The translations under genes were made by a program, and so were the position numbers. The notes beneath the pieces were generated by a model. It did no database searches and had not been told where the DNA came from. It saw only the letters and a list, made by a program, of their open reading frames with translations. This document shows, one piece after another, positions 20,237 through 28,968 of a stretch of 64,000 nucleotides of DNA. Every line of letters starts with the position of its first letter. Position 1 is the first letter of the stretch. Source of the DNA: Sinomonas cyclohexanicum (GTDB taxonomy: Bacteria; Actinomycetota; Actinomycetes; Actinomycetales; Micrococcaceae); assembly GCF_020886775.1 (NCBI RefSeq), contig NZ_AP024525.1, forward strand, positions 1,736,001 through 1,800,000. Reading direction: 5' to 3'.

Positions 20237-22066
20237 ATGGAGTTCACCACGCGGCCCGAGCTCGCCGGCACGCTCGGCATGGTCTCCGCGACGCACTGGA
20301 TCGGAGCCCAGGCCGGCATGGCCATGCTCGAGCGGGGAGGGAACGCGTTCGACGCCGCCGCTGCCGCCGGCTTCGCGCTGCAGGCCGCGGAACCGCAGCA
20401 GAACGGCCCCGGCGGCGACATGACGCTCATCTTCGCGCGCCCGGGGTCCCAACCGCAGGTGCTCTGCGCCCAGGGTCCGGCCCCGGCCGCCGCGACCATC
20501 GCAGCCTTCCACGCGCTGGGCCTGGCCCACGTGCCCGGCACCGGGCTGCTGCCCGCGGCCATCCCGGGCTCGACGCTCGGCTGGCTCACCCTCCTCGCCG
20601 ACCACGGGACCCTTCCCCTCGCCGACGTGCTCGGCCCGGCCCTCCGAGTGGCCGAGGTCGGCCTCCCGGTGGGCGAGGGCCTCGCCGCGGTCCTCGCCAG
20701 GATGGCCCCGCACTTCCGCGACCACTGGCCCACCTCTGCGGCCCTGTACGCGCCGGGGGGCGCGCCGGTCCCTGCAGGAGGCCTCCTGCGCAATCCCGCG
20801 CTCGCTGGCACCTGGCGACGTCTCGCCGCCGCCGAATCCCAGGCCGCGGCGCAGGGCGGGGGACGCGCGGAGGCGATCGGCGCCGTCGTGCGCGAATGGA
20901 CCGAGGGCTTCGTGGCGGAGGCGATCGACGCGTTCTGCCGGGTTCCCCGGCATGACTCGAGCGGCACGGCGCACGCTGGCCTCCTCACGGCACAGGACCT
21001 CGCGGCGTGGCGGCCGCATTACGAGCCCACGGTCTCGGTCGACTTCCGCGGCTGGACGGTCCACAAGTGCGGGTTCTGGACCCAAGGGCCCGTGTTCCTG
21101 CAGCAGCTGGCCATCCTCGACGCGGTTCCCGGATTCGGCGAAGGCGCCCTGGCCCCCGGCACGGAAGGCTATCTCCACACGCTGCTGGAGGCGACCAAGC
21201 TCGCTCTTGCGGACCGCGAGGCCTGGTACGGGGACAGTCCCGACGTCCCGGCGGAGGTCCTCCTCTCGCGCGACTACGCGGCCGAGCGGGCCCGGCTCAT
21301 CGGCGAGTCCGCGTCCCACGAGCTGCGGCCCGGTTCGCCCGCGGGCCGGGTCCCACGGCTTCCTGACCTCGTGGTCCGTTGCGGCTTCGACGCAGCCGGG
21401 GTCAACGGGCTCGGCGAGCCCAACGCCGTCCGCGCGCTCCTCGAGGCCGCCGCGCTGCCGGACCGCGAGGGAAGGGCGCGTACGGACACCGTCCACATCG
21501 ACGTCGTGGACCAGTGGGGGAACATGGTCTCGGCCATGCCCAGCGGCGGCTGGCTCTCGAGCTCGCCGGTGATCCCCGAACTCGGATTCCCCCTCGGCAC
21601 GAGGCTCCAGATGGCCTGGCTCGAGGACGGGCTGCCCAACGCGCTCGCGCCGGGAAAGCGCCCCCGGACCACGCTCTCGCCGTCGCTCGCGACGCGCAAC
21701 GGCGAGGCGGTGCTGGCGTTCGGTTCGCCGGGCGGAGATCAGCAGGACCAGTGGCAGCCGCACTTCTTCCTCGACCTCGCACTCCGTGGCGCGGGCCTCC
21801 AGGAGGCGATCGACGCGCCTGCCTTCCACTCCGTGCACGCGCCGTCGAGCTTCTATCCGCACGAGCACCAGCCCGGCGTCGCCCTTTTCGAGGGGCGCTT
21901 CGGGGCGGAGACCATCGACGCGCTGCGGCAGCGGGGACACGTCATCGGCATGACGGGCGACTGGCAGATCGGCCGGTTGTGCGCCGTGGCACGCGATCCC
22001 CTGACCGGGGTGCTGCGCGCCGCCGCGAATCCGCGGGGGATGTCCGGCTACGCGGCCGGCCGCTGA
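20237..22066 (+). CDS. Gamma-glutamyltransferase family protein
   Basis: A 609-residue Ntn-hydrolase-type protein. Family blocks include ERGGNAFDAAAAAGFALQ, QNGPGGDMTLIF and DTVHIDVVDQWGNMVSAMPS, in which the Thr before VH is the expected autocleavage nucleophile of the TTH motif. GSPGGDQQDQWQPHFF follows. No signal peptide is seen, so it is probably cytoplasmic, unlike classical glutathione hydrolases. It may act on other gamma-glutamyl or amide substrates. GTG 20234 directly precedes the chosen ATG. Confidence 0.85.
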   Translation: MEFTTRPELAGTLGMVSATHWIGAQAGMAMLERGGNAFDAAAAAGFALQAAEPQQNGPGGDMTLIFARPGSQPQVLCAQGPAPAAATIAAFHALGLAHVPGTGLLPAAIPGSTLGWLTLLADHGTLPLADVLGPALRVAEVGLPVGEGLAAVLARMAPHFRDHWPTSAALYAPGGAPVPAGGLLRNPALAGTWRRLAAAESQAAAQGGGRAEAIGAVVREWTEGFVAEAIDAFCRVPRHDSSGTAHAGLLTAQDLAAWRPHYEPTVSVDFRGWTVHKCGFWTQGPVFLQQLAILDAVPGFGEGALAPGTEGYLHTLLEATKLALADREAWYGDSPDVPAEVLLSRDYAAERARLIGESASHELRPGSPAGRVPRLPDLVVRCGFDAAGVNGLGEPNAVRALLEAAALPDREGRARTDTVHIDVVDQWGNMVSAMPSGGWLSSSPVIPELGFPLGTRLQMAWLEDGLPNALAPGKRPRTTLSPSLATRNGEAVLAFGSPGGDQQDQWQPHFFLDLALRGAGLQEAIDAPAFHSVHAPSSFYPHEHQPGVALFEGRFGAETIDALRQRGHVIGMTGDWQIGRLCAVARDPLTGVLRAAANPRGMSGYAAGR

Positions 22067-22094
22067 TCACCGGCCGGCGCCCGCGGAGGCAGCG

Positions 22095-23543
22095 CTACGC
22101 GCCCATCTCGCGGAACGCGGCGGCGAGCTGCGGGTAGCGGAACTCGAACCCGGCAGCCTTGAGGACCCCGGGCAGTGCCCGGACGCTGTCCAGCGCCAGA
22201 TCGGGATTGGTGCGGAGCACGCCCGCGACGGCGCGCAGCAGGCCCGCGGGGGCGGGGATCCCCACCGGCATCCCGACGAACTCCCGGATGTGCGCCATGA
22301 GCTCCCGATTCTGGACCGGCTGCGGGGACGTCGCGTTCACGACGCCGTCCGGCAGCTCGAGCGTCCCTTCGCCCGCGGAAAGCGGCAGGCCGAGGGCCGC
22401 CCGGGCGATCCGGAGCCAGTCGGCGGCGTGGATCCAGCTGAACCACTGCGCGCCCGTGCCAAGGTGCCCGCCCGCGCCCATGCGTGCGGGGGTCGTGAGC
22501 CGGGCGAGGATCTCGGCGTCGCGCTCGAGGACGACGCCGGTGCGCAGCACGGTCGAGTGGACGGCCGCGGCGCCGTCGAACGCCGCCTCCCAGTCCCGGA
22601 CCACCCGGGCCAGCCCCCGCGCGTCGGCGGGCGGCGGGGTGGACTCGTCCATGGGCTCGGGCGAGTCGCCGTAGATCCCGACGGCGCTCTGCTGCACCCA
22701 CCGCTCGACGGGCCGCGGCCATCCGCGGCTGGCCGTCACGAGGGCCCGCGTTGGCTCAACGCGGGTCTCGCGCAGCAGCGCGAGGTTCTCCTCGGTGCCG
22801 GGACGGTCGAGGCTCACCCCAGAGAGGTTGACGATGTTGAGCCGCTCGTGGGCGCCGAGCTCCGCCGTCCACTCGCCTTGGCTCCGTCCGTCCCAGATGA
22901 TCTGGCGGAACGGGGAGGGCTTGAACGAGCGGGTGAGGACCGCCACCTCGTGGCCCGAGCACGTGAGGTCCGCGGCGAGCAGGGTCCCGAGGCTGCCGCT
23001 GCCGCCGGCGAGGACCGTGAGCGCGCGGGGAGGCTCGGCGTCGTGCGCATCCGTGGGGGAGTCCGTCGCGGCGAGCCGGTACAGCCGGGCGCACTGCGCC
23101 GCGAACCCGCGCACGAGGGGCTCGCCGGCGGTGAGCCCGAACTGCTGGGCGAGCGGGCCGTCGAGGACCACGCTCTGGGTGAACAGGGTGCCGCCGTCGC
23201 GCTCCTCGAGGGTCCATGACACGTCCTGCCAGCCGCGGCCCGGCTGGGGCTGCCGGAAGGCGAGGCGCTTCCCTGGCTCGGCCCCGGTGACCGTGAAGGC
23301 CGGCGCGGTGCGCCGGTGCAGGCCGCCCATGAGCCTGCTGGCGGGGACGTAGTGGCCCGTGGCGCCCTCGGCCAGCGGGCCGTCGAGCGACGCCTCGGCG
23401 ACGGCGGGATTCCAATCGGGCCAGCGGCGGAGATCCGCGAGGACGTCCCACAGGGAGCCTGCGGGGAGCCGGAACCACTGGGATGCGGTGCGATGCCAGG
23501 TCACCTGAGCCAGTCTAGGCGCTGCCCGGGTTGTCCTGGCCAT
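22095..23543 (-). CDS. TIGR01777-family epimerase with SRPBCC N-terminal domain
   Basis: A protein of up to 482 residues. Residues of about 15-150 form an SRPBCC (START-like) domain (WFRLPAGSLWDVLADLRRWPDW). Residues of about 170-480 are an extended-SDR NAD(P)-binding domain with GGSGSLGTLLA and the family motif SAVGIYGD, ending in a DUF1731 segment (MPVGIPAPAGLLRAVAG). Such fusions are common in actinobacteria; the substrate is unknown. GTG at 23504 would give VTWHRTAS, the natural domain start, and may be the true start. It follows the MarR gene on the same strand. Confidence 0.83.
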   Translation of the reverse strand: MARTTRAAPRLAQVTWHRTASQWFRLPAGSLWDVLADLRRWPDWNPAVAEASLDGPLAEGATGHYVPASRLMGGLHRRTAPAFTVTGAEPGKRLAFRQPQPGRGWQDVSWTLEERDGGTLFTQSVVLDGPLAQQFGLTAGEPLVRGFAAQCARLYRLAATDSPTDAHDAEPPRALTVLAGGSGSLGTLLAADLTCSGHEVAVLTRSFKPSPFRQIIWDGRSQGEWTAELGAHERLNIVNLSGVSLDRPGTEENLALLRETRVEPTRALVTASRGWPRPVERWVQQSAVGIYGDSPEPMDESTPPPADARGLARVVRDWEAAFDGAAAVHSTVLRTGVVLERDAEILARLTTPARMGAGGHLGTGAQWFSWIHAADWLRIARAALGLPLSAGEGTLELPDGVVNATSPQPVQNRELMAHIREFVGMPVGIPAPAGLLRAVAGVLRTNPDLALDSVRALPGVLKAAGFEFRYPQLAAAFREMGA

Positions 23544-23567
23544 GGTGCGCGTCCAAGCCTCCAGACC

Positions 23568-24119
23568 CTACCGCGCGGGCACTCCGCCCGCGGCCCGGTC
23601 TCCTGGGTCCTGCTCTTCTTCGCACGCGGCCGCCCCGCACCCCTCGGCCTCGATCGCCGCGGAGATCTTCTCGCATGCGGACAGCAACGCGGCCTGCTCG
23701 GCGGGGGTGAGCGGATCGAAGACCGTGCGGCGGACGAGCTCGACGTGCCCCGGCGCGGCCTCGACGATCGCGGCGCGGCCTACGTCGGTGAGGTGGACGT
23801 CCTGCCCCCGCGCGTCGTCGGCCGAGCATGTGCGCGAGATGAGGCCCTTGGCCTCCATGCGCCGCAGGATGTGGGAGAGGCGGCTGCGCTCCCAGCCGAG
23901 CTCCTGGGCCGCGGTGCCCGAGCGCAGTACCCCGTCGGGACACTCGGAGAGGGTCGCGAGGACCGAGTACTCCGGCCCGGACAGGCGCGAATCACGGGTG
24001 AGCTGGCGGTCGATCGCGGGGGTCAGGCCCCACATGAGCCGGCGCAGGGCCAGCCACACGTCCTTCTCGCGCGCATCGAGCCAGCGCGGCTCGGCCTTGG
24101 TCTCTCCGGGCGTGGTCAC
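23568..24119 (-). CDS. MarR-family transcriptional regulator
   Basis: A 183-residue winged-helix regulator: SGPEYSVLATLSECPDG, RSRLSHILRRMEAKGLI and the wing SADDARGQDVHLTDVGRAAI are the standard MarR sequence. A Cys-containing tail (CGAAACEEEQ) could sense oxidation, which is inference. It is divergent from the FMN reductase, with two inverted repeats between them, so it most likely represses that gene and itself. Confidence 0.92.
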   Translation of the reverse strand: MTTPGETKAEPRWLDAREKDVWLALRRLMWGLTPAIDRQLTRDSRLSGPEYSVLATLSECPDGVLRSGTAAQELGWERSRLSHILRRMEAKGLISRTCSADDARGQDVHLTDVGRAAIVEAAPGHVELVRRTVFDPLTPAEQAALLSACEKISAAIEAEGCGAAACEEEQDPGDRAAGGVPAR

Positions 24120-24148
24120 GGTCTCTCCTCAAGTCCCCCAGGGTGTAT

Positions 24149-24209
24149 TTGACATATCAATTATGCACGTGGTTCAGTTGACTCATCAAGTTTTGATTGA
24201 TGCGTCAAC
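24149..24209. promoter_or_regulatory. MarR operator region (inverted repeats)
   Basis: The best repeat pairs gttgactcatcaa (24177-24189) with ttgatgcgtcaac (24197-24209), with 12 of 13 positions complementary. A second, shorter site ttgacatatcaa lies near 24150. Both share the TTGA...TCAA half-sites usual for MarR operators and overlap the likely promoters of both divergent genes. Confidence 0.75.
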
Positions 24210-24220
24210 AAGGAGTGCAC

Positions 24221-24796
24221 ATGAGCAAGATCGCAGTCATGACCGGCAGCACCCGCCCCGGCCGCAACAACCGCCAGGTCGCCGAGTGGGTCGTGGCCCG
24301 CGCCCAGGAGCGCCAGCCCGAGGTCGAGTTCGAGCTCGTCGACATCGCCGACTTCCAGCTCCCGCTCCTGAACGAGGCCGTCCCGGCCGGCTACCAGCAG
24401 TACAGCAACGAGCACACCAAGGCGTTCTCGGCCCGCATCGACGAGTTCGACGGCTTCATCTTCGTCACCCCCGAGTACAACCACTCGGTGGCGCCGGCGC
24501 TCTCCAACGCCCTGTCCTACCTCAACGCCGAGTGGAACAACAAGGCCGCCGGCATCGTCTCCTACGGCTCGGCGTTCGGCGTCCGCGCCGTCGAGCACCT
24601 GCGCGGCATCCTCTCCGAGCTCCAGGTGGCGCACGTCCAGAAGACGGGCATGTTCTCCCTGTTCACCGACTTCAAGGACTTCTCGACGTTCGCGCCGACT
24701 GAGATGCAGGCCGCCTCGGTGGACCCGATGATCGACCAGCTCGTGGTCTGGACCAAGGCGCTCGAGTCGGTCCGCGCGACCGCTGCCGTGGCCTGA
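24221..24796 (+). CDS. NADPH-dependent FMN reductase / quinone reductase
   Basis: A 191-residue flavodoxin-like protein. GSTRPGRNNRQVAEWV is the flavin phosphate-binding loop and TPEYNHSVAPALSNALSYL the characteristic FMN site. It reduces FMN or quinones with NAD(P)H. The ATG at 24221 has aggag 5 bases upstream; an earlier in-frame ATG at 24197 lies inside the operator. Divergent MarR control fits a quinone- or electrophile-stress role. Confidence 0.9.
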   Translation: MSKIAVMTGSTRPGRNNRQVAEWVVARAQERQPEVEFELVDIADFQLPLLNEAVPAGYQQYSNEHTKAFSARIDEFDGFIFVTPEYNHSVAPALSNALSYLNAEWNNKAAGIVSYGSAFGVRAVEHLRGILSELQVAHVQKTGMFSLFTDFKDFSTFAPTEMQAASVDPMIDQLVVWTKALESVRATAAVA

Positions 24797-24838
24797 TCCA
24801 CCGCACTCGCGGGCAGCACTGCTGCACCAGCACCGTGC

Positions 24839-24890
24839 GACGGCGGCACTCCAGGTGGGCTTTCGAACCCACCAGGGGTGCCGCCGTCGT
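24839..24890 (+). terminator. Terminator after the FMN reductase gene
   Basis: A long two-part hairpin: outer arms gacggcggcactcc and ggggtgccgccgtc, inner arms ggtggg and cccacc around ctttcgaa. A short T-containing tail follows (gtccgttt). It ends the FMN reductase transcript before the epimerase start at 24914. Confidence 0.8.
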
Positions 24891-24913
24891 CCGTTTCCGG
24901 CAAAGATGGACCC

Positions 24914-25759
24914 ATGGAGATTGCTCTCACAGGCGGAAGCGGCAAGTTGGGGCGGGTTGTCCTCGCCCACCTGCGCGAGGCGGGCCACACGGTGTGGAAC
25001 CTCGACGTGGTGGGGGAGCGGGACCCAGGGTTCATCCGGACCGACCTCACGGACTACGGGCAGGTGGCCGACGCGCTCGCGGGCGTCGATGACAGGCACC
25101 GGGGGCTCGACGCCGTCGTGCACCTCGGCGCGATCCCGGCGCCCGGCCTCCAGCCTGACTCGGCGACGTTCCGGAACAACATGCTTTCGACCTACAGCGT
25201 CTTCCAGGGGGCGCGGCGCGCCGGCATCAAGCGGATCGTCTATGCCTCGAGCGAGACCGTGCTGGGCCTGCCCTTCGACGTCCCGCCGCCGTACATCCCC
25301 GTCGACGAGGAGTACCCGGCCCGGCCCGAGAGCACGTACTCGCTGGTCAAGCACCTCGAGGAGCAGATGGCCGCCGAGCTGTGCCGGTGGGATCCGCAGC
25401 TGAGCATCAGCGGCCTGCGGTTCTCGAACGTGATGGTCCCCGAGGACTATGCCGCGTTCCCGTCGTTCGACGCCGACCCGTCGCTGCGCAAATGGAACCT
25501 GTGGGGCTACATCGACGCCCGCGACGGCGCGCAGGCGGTCGAGAAGGCGCTCGACGCCGCACGCCCGGGCTTCGAGGCGTACATCATCGCCGCGGCGGAC
25601 ACGGTCATGTCACGAAGCTCGGCCTCGCTCGCTGCCGAGGTGTTCCCGGACGTCGACGTGACCCACGCGCTCGCGGAGCACGAGACGCTCCTCGGCATCG
25701 AGAAGGCGCGCAGGCTGCTCGGCTACGAGCCGCGCCACTCCTGGCGGGACCACGCCTGA
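24914..25759 (+). CDS. NAD(P)-dependent epimerase/dehydratase
   Basis: A 281-residue extended SDR. The nucleotide-binding motif is TGGSGKLG near residue 6, with the catalytic YSLVKHLEE (YxxxK) near residue 148 and the conserved YASSET. Related proteins act on NDP-sugars or uronates; the substrate cannot be assigned here. It is transcribed alone; a palindrome-rich promoter for the next operon follows. Confidence 0.87.
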   Translation: MEIALTGGSGKLGRVVLAHLREAGHTVWNLDVVGERDPGFIRTDLTDYGQVADALAGVDDRHRGLDAVVHLGAIPAPGLQPDSATFRNNMLSTYSVFQGARRAGIKRIVYASSETVLGLPFDVPPPYIPVDEEYPARPESTYSLVKHLEEQMAAELCRWDPQLSISGLRFSNVMVPEDYAAFPSFDADPSLRKWNLWGYIDARDGAQAVEKALDAARPGFEAYIIAAADTVMSRSSASLAAEVFPDVDVTHALAEHETLLGIEKARRLLGYEPRHSWRDHA

Positions 25760-25850
25760 GGGGCGGAAGCGCGGCTGAATGAGTGGGCGCGCGGCACCTG
25801 AACAGGTGGCGCGCGCCTTCTCTCTCGAAAGGCCGGTCGACCTTGACGAC

Positions 25851-25937
25851 GGGATCCCAAATTGGGATCCCAAACTATTGACTGTGTGCGGGGCCACACC
25901 GTAGAGTCACTCTTGGGATCCCAAAACGGGATCCCAA
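25851..25937 (+). promoter_or_regulatory. Promoter bracketed by four GGGATCCCAA operators
   Basis: Four copies of gggatcccaa lie at 25851-25860, 25864-25873, 25915-25924 and 25928-25937; the second and third are full palindromes ttgggatcccaa. Between the pairs is a promoter-like pair, ttgact (25878-25883) and tagagt (25902-25907), 18 bases apart. Operators on both sides of a core promoter, about 51 bases apart, suggest cooperative or looping repression. The GntR protein at 27495 is the likely binder (inference). Confidence 0.8.
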
Positions 25938-26022
25938 ATAGATCGTCAAAGTTGCGCACCGCCCGCTCGGGCAGGCTCCCGGCTCAGGGGAGCCACCTTC
26001 CCACCGTCGTGAAGGAGGACGC

Positions 26023-27363
26023 GTGTCCCTTCAAGAAGAAACTACCGGCGAGCCCCGCCTGGCCGCCGAGGCAAAGGCAAAGGGCAGCACGAGGCGCACC
26101 AACGTGCGATGGAAGCTCTTCATCCTGCTGCTCGTCCTCGTCACCGTCAACTACGTCGACCGGGGGTCGATCTCGGTCGCGCTGCCGATCATCCAGAAGG
26201 AGTTCAACCTCGGGCCGGAGCTCGTCGGGCTCCTGCTGTCAGCCTTCTTCTGGACCTACGCCCTGATGCAGGTGCCCGTCGGCTGGCTCATCGATCGCTT
26301 CGGCCCGCGGCGGGTCGTCACGGCGTCCTGCGTGGGCTGGGGCGCGGCCACCGCGGCGTCCGGCATGGCCGGCGGATTCCTGAGCATGTTCATCGCCCGC
26401 ATGGCGATCGGTGTCACCGAGGCGGGCGTCATGCCCGCCGGCGGCAAGCTCAACGCCATCTGGATGCACTCGAAGGAGCGCGGCCGGGGTGCGACGATCC
26501 TCGACGCGGGCGCTCCCCTCGGGGCCGGCGTCGGCGCCATCCTCATCACCTGGCTGATCGCCGCCTTCGGGGGATGGCGCATGGCGTTCGTCCTGGCCGG
26601 CATGGCGACCGTGGTGCTCGGGCTCGTCATCTGGTGGTACGTCCGGGACAACCCACGCACGCACCGGGCCGTCAACGACGCCGAGGCCTCCTACATCGAG
26701 GCCTCGCACGCCCAGGAGGATGAGGCGGCCAAGGCAGGCGGGGGCACGACGCGCCGTGGACTCATGCCCTACCTGAAGTTCCGCTCGTTCTGGGCGATGT
26801 GCCTCGGCTGGCTCGGCTTCAACGGAGTCTTCTACGGGCTCCTCACGTGGGGCCCGCTCTACCTTGCGCAGGCCAAGGGCTTCAACCTCAACTCGATCGG
26901 CTGGTCGACCCTGGTGATCTTCGGTGCCGGCTTCGTCGGCGAGATCCTCGGAGGCACCCTCGCGGACCGGCTCCGCGCCCGGGGCCTCGGCGCCAACCTC
27001 GTGATGCGCGCGCTGCTCGGCATCTCGAGCGTCATCGTGGCCGGCGGGCTGGTCGGAGTGACGATCGTCGGAGACCCGATCACCGCCGTCACGCTCCTGT
27101 CCGTCGTCCTCTTCTTCCTCCGCTGGGTCGGCCTCTTCTGGGCTGTCCCCGCGACGCTGGGCGGCCGTACGAACGCGGGCGTCCTGGGCGGGGCCATGAA
27201 CCTCAGCGGCAACATCGCCGGCTTCGTCACCCCGATCGTCGTCGGCCTCATTGTCGGTGCCACCGGTGGCTACACCTGGGCGCTGCTGTACTTCGTCGGG
27301 TCTGCGATCGTGATGGGCGTGTCGGTGCTCGCGCTGGACTACAGCAAGCGACTGCCCGTCTGA
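26023..27363 (+). CDS. MFS permease, anion:cation symporter type
   Basis: A 446-residue protein with 12 predicted membrane segments. Family marks include VNYVDRGSISVALPIIQKEF in segment 1, the loop WLIDRFGPRRV between segments 2 and 3, and TEAGVMPAGGKLNAIW in segment 4. This is the ACS subgroup that moves organic anions such as hexuronates, phthalate or pantothenate. GTG start with aaggagg upstream. It is first in the operon and presumably imports the substrate of the enzymes downstream. Confidence 0.92.
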   Translation: MSLQEETTGEPRLAAEAKAKGSTRRTNVRWKLFILLLVLVTVNYVDRGSISVALPIIQKEFNLGPELVGLLLSAFFWTYALMQVPVGWLIDRFGPRRVVTASCVGWGAATAASGMAGGFLSMFIARMAIGVTEAGVMPAGGKLNAIWMHSKERGRGATILDAGAPLGAGVGAILITWLIAAFGGWRMAFVLAGMATVVLGLVIWWYVRDNPRTHRAVNDAEASYIEASHAQEDEAAKAGGGTTRRGLMPYLKFRSFWAMCLGWLGFNGVFYGLLTWGPLYLAQAKGFNLNSIGWSTLVIFGAGFVGEILGGTLADRLRARGLGANLVMRALLGISSVIVAGGLVGVTIVGDPITAVTLLSVVLFFLRWVGLFWAVPATLGGRTNAGVLGGAMNLSGNIAGFVTPIVVGLIVGATGGYTWALLYFVGSAIVMGVSVLALDYSKRLPV

Positions 27364-27385
27364 TCGGCGGGCCCTCTGGGCCCCC

Positions 27386-27417
27386 GCGGGGCGGGCGCAG
27401 CCAGCCGCCCGCCCCGC
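27386..27417 (+). terminator. Hairpin between permease and regulator genes
   Basis: A perfect 12-bp stem (gcggggcgggcg with cgcccgccccgc) lies just after the permease stop. It has no T tail. It may reduce read-through from the permease gene into the catabolic genes or protect the mRNA 3' end. Confidence 0.6.
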
Positions 27418-27494
27418 AGCATCCGTGGTCGAATGGACCGCACACCAGAGCCGAGCCGGCCCAGACGCCGGCGACACACGAGGAGGAGCATCCC

Positions 27495-28142
27495 ATGGCA
27501 CAGCCGGTCGATGAGTCCGTGCGCGAGCGTCCGCTGCGCGAGGTCATCCGCGACACCCTGCGGACCCGGATCTTCGAGGGCTACTACGCGCCCGGGATGC
27601 GCCTCATCGAGAGGGACCTCGCCGCCGAGTTCAAGGTCTCGAGGCTCCCCGTGCGTGAGGCACTTCGGATGCTCCTCCAGGAGGGGCTGCTCGCCGAACG
27701 CGCCACCCGGGGGTCGGTCGTTGCAGGCCTGAGCGAGAAGGACGTCGCGGACCTCTTCGACGTCCGCAGTTCGCTCGAGGTGCTCGCGTGCCGCCTCGCT
27801 GCCCAGCGGGCAACGCCCGAGGACGTCGCGAGGCTCGAGGGACTCCTCGACTCGGCAACCGATGCCCTCGCCCGGGGGAGCATCAACGAGGCCCATCGCT
27901 ACAACAGCGAGTTCCACGACGAGGTCACGGCCATCGCGGACAACTCATTCCTCCGCACGGCGCTCGAGCCGCTGCAGGGCCGCATGCACTGGCTCTTCCG
28001 CCACGTCACCGACCTGCCCGAGCTCATCGAGGAGCACCGGGAACTGCTCACCGCGATTGCGAGCGGAGATGCCGAGCGTGCCGCGGCCCAGTCTGTCAAG
28101 CACATCGGCAAGTACAGGGAACAGTATCCGGACACTGTCTGA
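27495..28142 (+). CDS. GntR/FCD-family transcriptional regulator
   Basis: A 215-residue FadR-like regulator. Winged helix: VIRDTLRTRIFEGYYAPG and FKVSRLPVREALRMLLQEG. The FCD domain follows with DLFDVRSSLEVLACRLAA and NSEFHDEVTAIADN, carrying likely metal-binding Asp and His. It sits inside the operon it probably controls; the four palindromes upstream of the permease are its likely operators. Confidence 0.92.
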   Translation: MAQPVDESVRERPLREVIRDTLRTRIFEGYYAPGMRLIERDLAAEFKVSRLPVREALRMLLQEGLLAERATRGSVVAGLSEKDVADLFDVRSSLEVLACRLAAQRATPEDVARLEGLLDSATDALARGSINEAHRYNSEFHDEVTAIADNSFLRTALEPLQGRMHWLFRHVTDLPELIEEHRELLTAIASGDAERAAAQSVKHIGKYREQYPDTV

Positions 28143-28182
28143 GCCTTCAGGCATCATCGTCCGCCACACCAAGGAACCACCC

Positions 28183-28968
28183 ATGAGACTTCTGGTCATC
28201 AACCCCAACATCAGCGAGGACGTCACGGCGCTGATCCGCTCGGAGGCCGAGCGATCGGCGGCCCCTGGCACGGAGCTGGTCGTCCGCACCGCGGGCCACG
28301 GCGTCGAGTACATCGAGACCCGCTTCGAGTCCCTCGTGGCCGCCGGCGCCGTCGCCGAGGTCATCGCCGAGGAGACGGTCCAGGGCGGCGTCGACGGCGT
28401 CGTCGTCGCCGCGTTCGGCGACCCGGGCATGCCCGCGCTCAAGGAGCTCGCCGACGTGCCCGTCATCGGGATCACGGAGGCCGCGCTCTGCGCCGCCGCG
28501 CTCCAGGGGCAGCGATTCTCGATCATCGCGATCTCGGATCGCATCACGGCCTGGTACCGGGACTGCGTCGAGCGTTTCGGCTTCGGGGGCAGGCTAGCCT
28601 CCATCCGGTCGATCACGGAGGCGCTGCGAGGAATCGGCACTGTCCAGGAGGACTTCCGCCCGACCCTCGTCGAGCTCGCTCGGCGTGCCGTCACGGAGGA
28701 TGGGGCCGACGTCGTGATCCTCGCCGGCGCGCCCCTCGCCGGGCTCGCCAGGGACGTCGCAGACGAGATCCCGGTGCCAGTGGTCGATGGGATCGGCGCC
28801 GGCGTCCGGCTCGCCGAGGCCGTCGTCGGCCTCGCCTCGGGCACTCACCGTGCGGGCTCCTTCGCCGCTCCTCCCCTCAAGCGCCGCGCCGGCCTCTCGC
28901 CCGCGCTCGACGCCGCCCTCGATGCGGCCCAGTCCGCACACGTCGCCGTCGCCGGGAGCCCCTCATGA
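28183..28968 (+). CDS. Hydantoin/Asp/Glu racemase-like protein lacking both catalytic Cys
   Basis: A 261-residue protein of the hydantoin racemase family (MRLLVINPNISEDVTALI, VVVAAFGDPGMPALKEL, VPVVDGIGAGVRLAE). In characterised hydantoin racemases two cysteines, about positions 76 and 181, lie in IACFGDPG- and LGCAGM-like motifs. Here those places are Ala77 (VAAFGDPG) and Gly182 (ILAGAPLAG). Cys103 and Cys128 are elsewhere. Either the reaction differs or it has a binding or regulatory role. Its last four bases overlap the next ATG, so the two are translationally coupled. Confidence 0.85.
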   Translation: MRLLVINPNISEDVTALIRSEAERSAAPGTELVVRTAGHGVEYIETRFESLVAAGAVAEVIAEETVQGGVDGVVVAAFGDPGMPALKELADVPVIGITEAALCAAALQGQRFSIIAISDRITAWYRDCVERFGFGGRLASIRSITEALRGIGTVQEDFRPTLVELARRAVTEDGADVVILAGAPLAGLARDVADEIPVPVVDGIGAGVRLAEAVVGLASGTHRAGSFAAPPLKRRAGLSPALDAALDAAQSAHVAVAGSPS

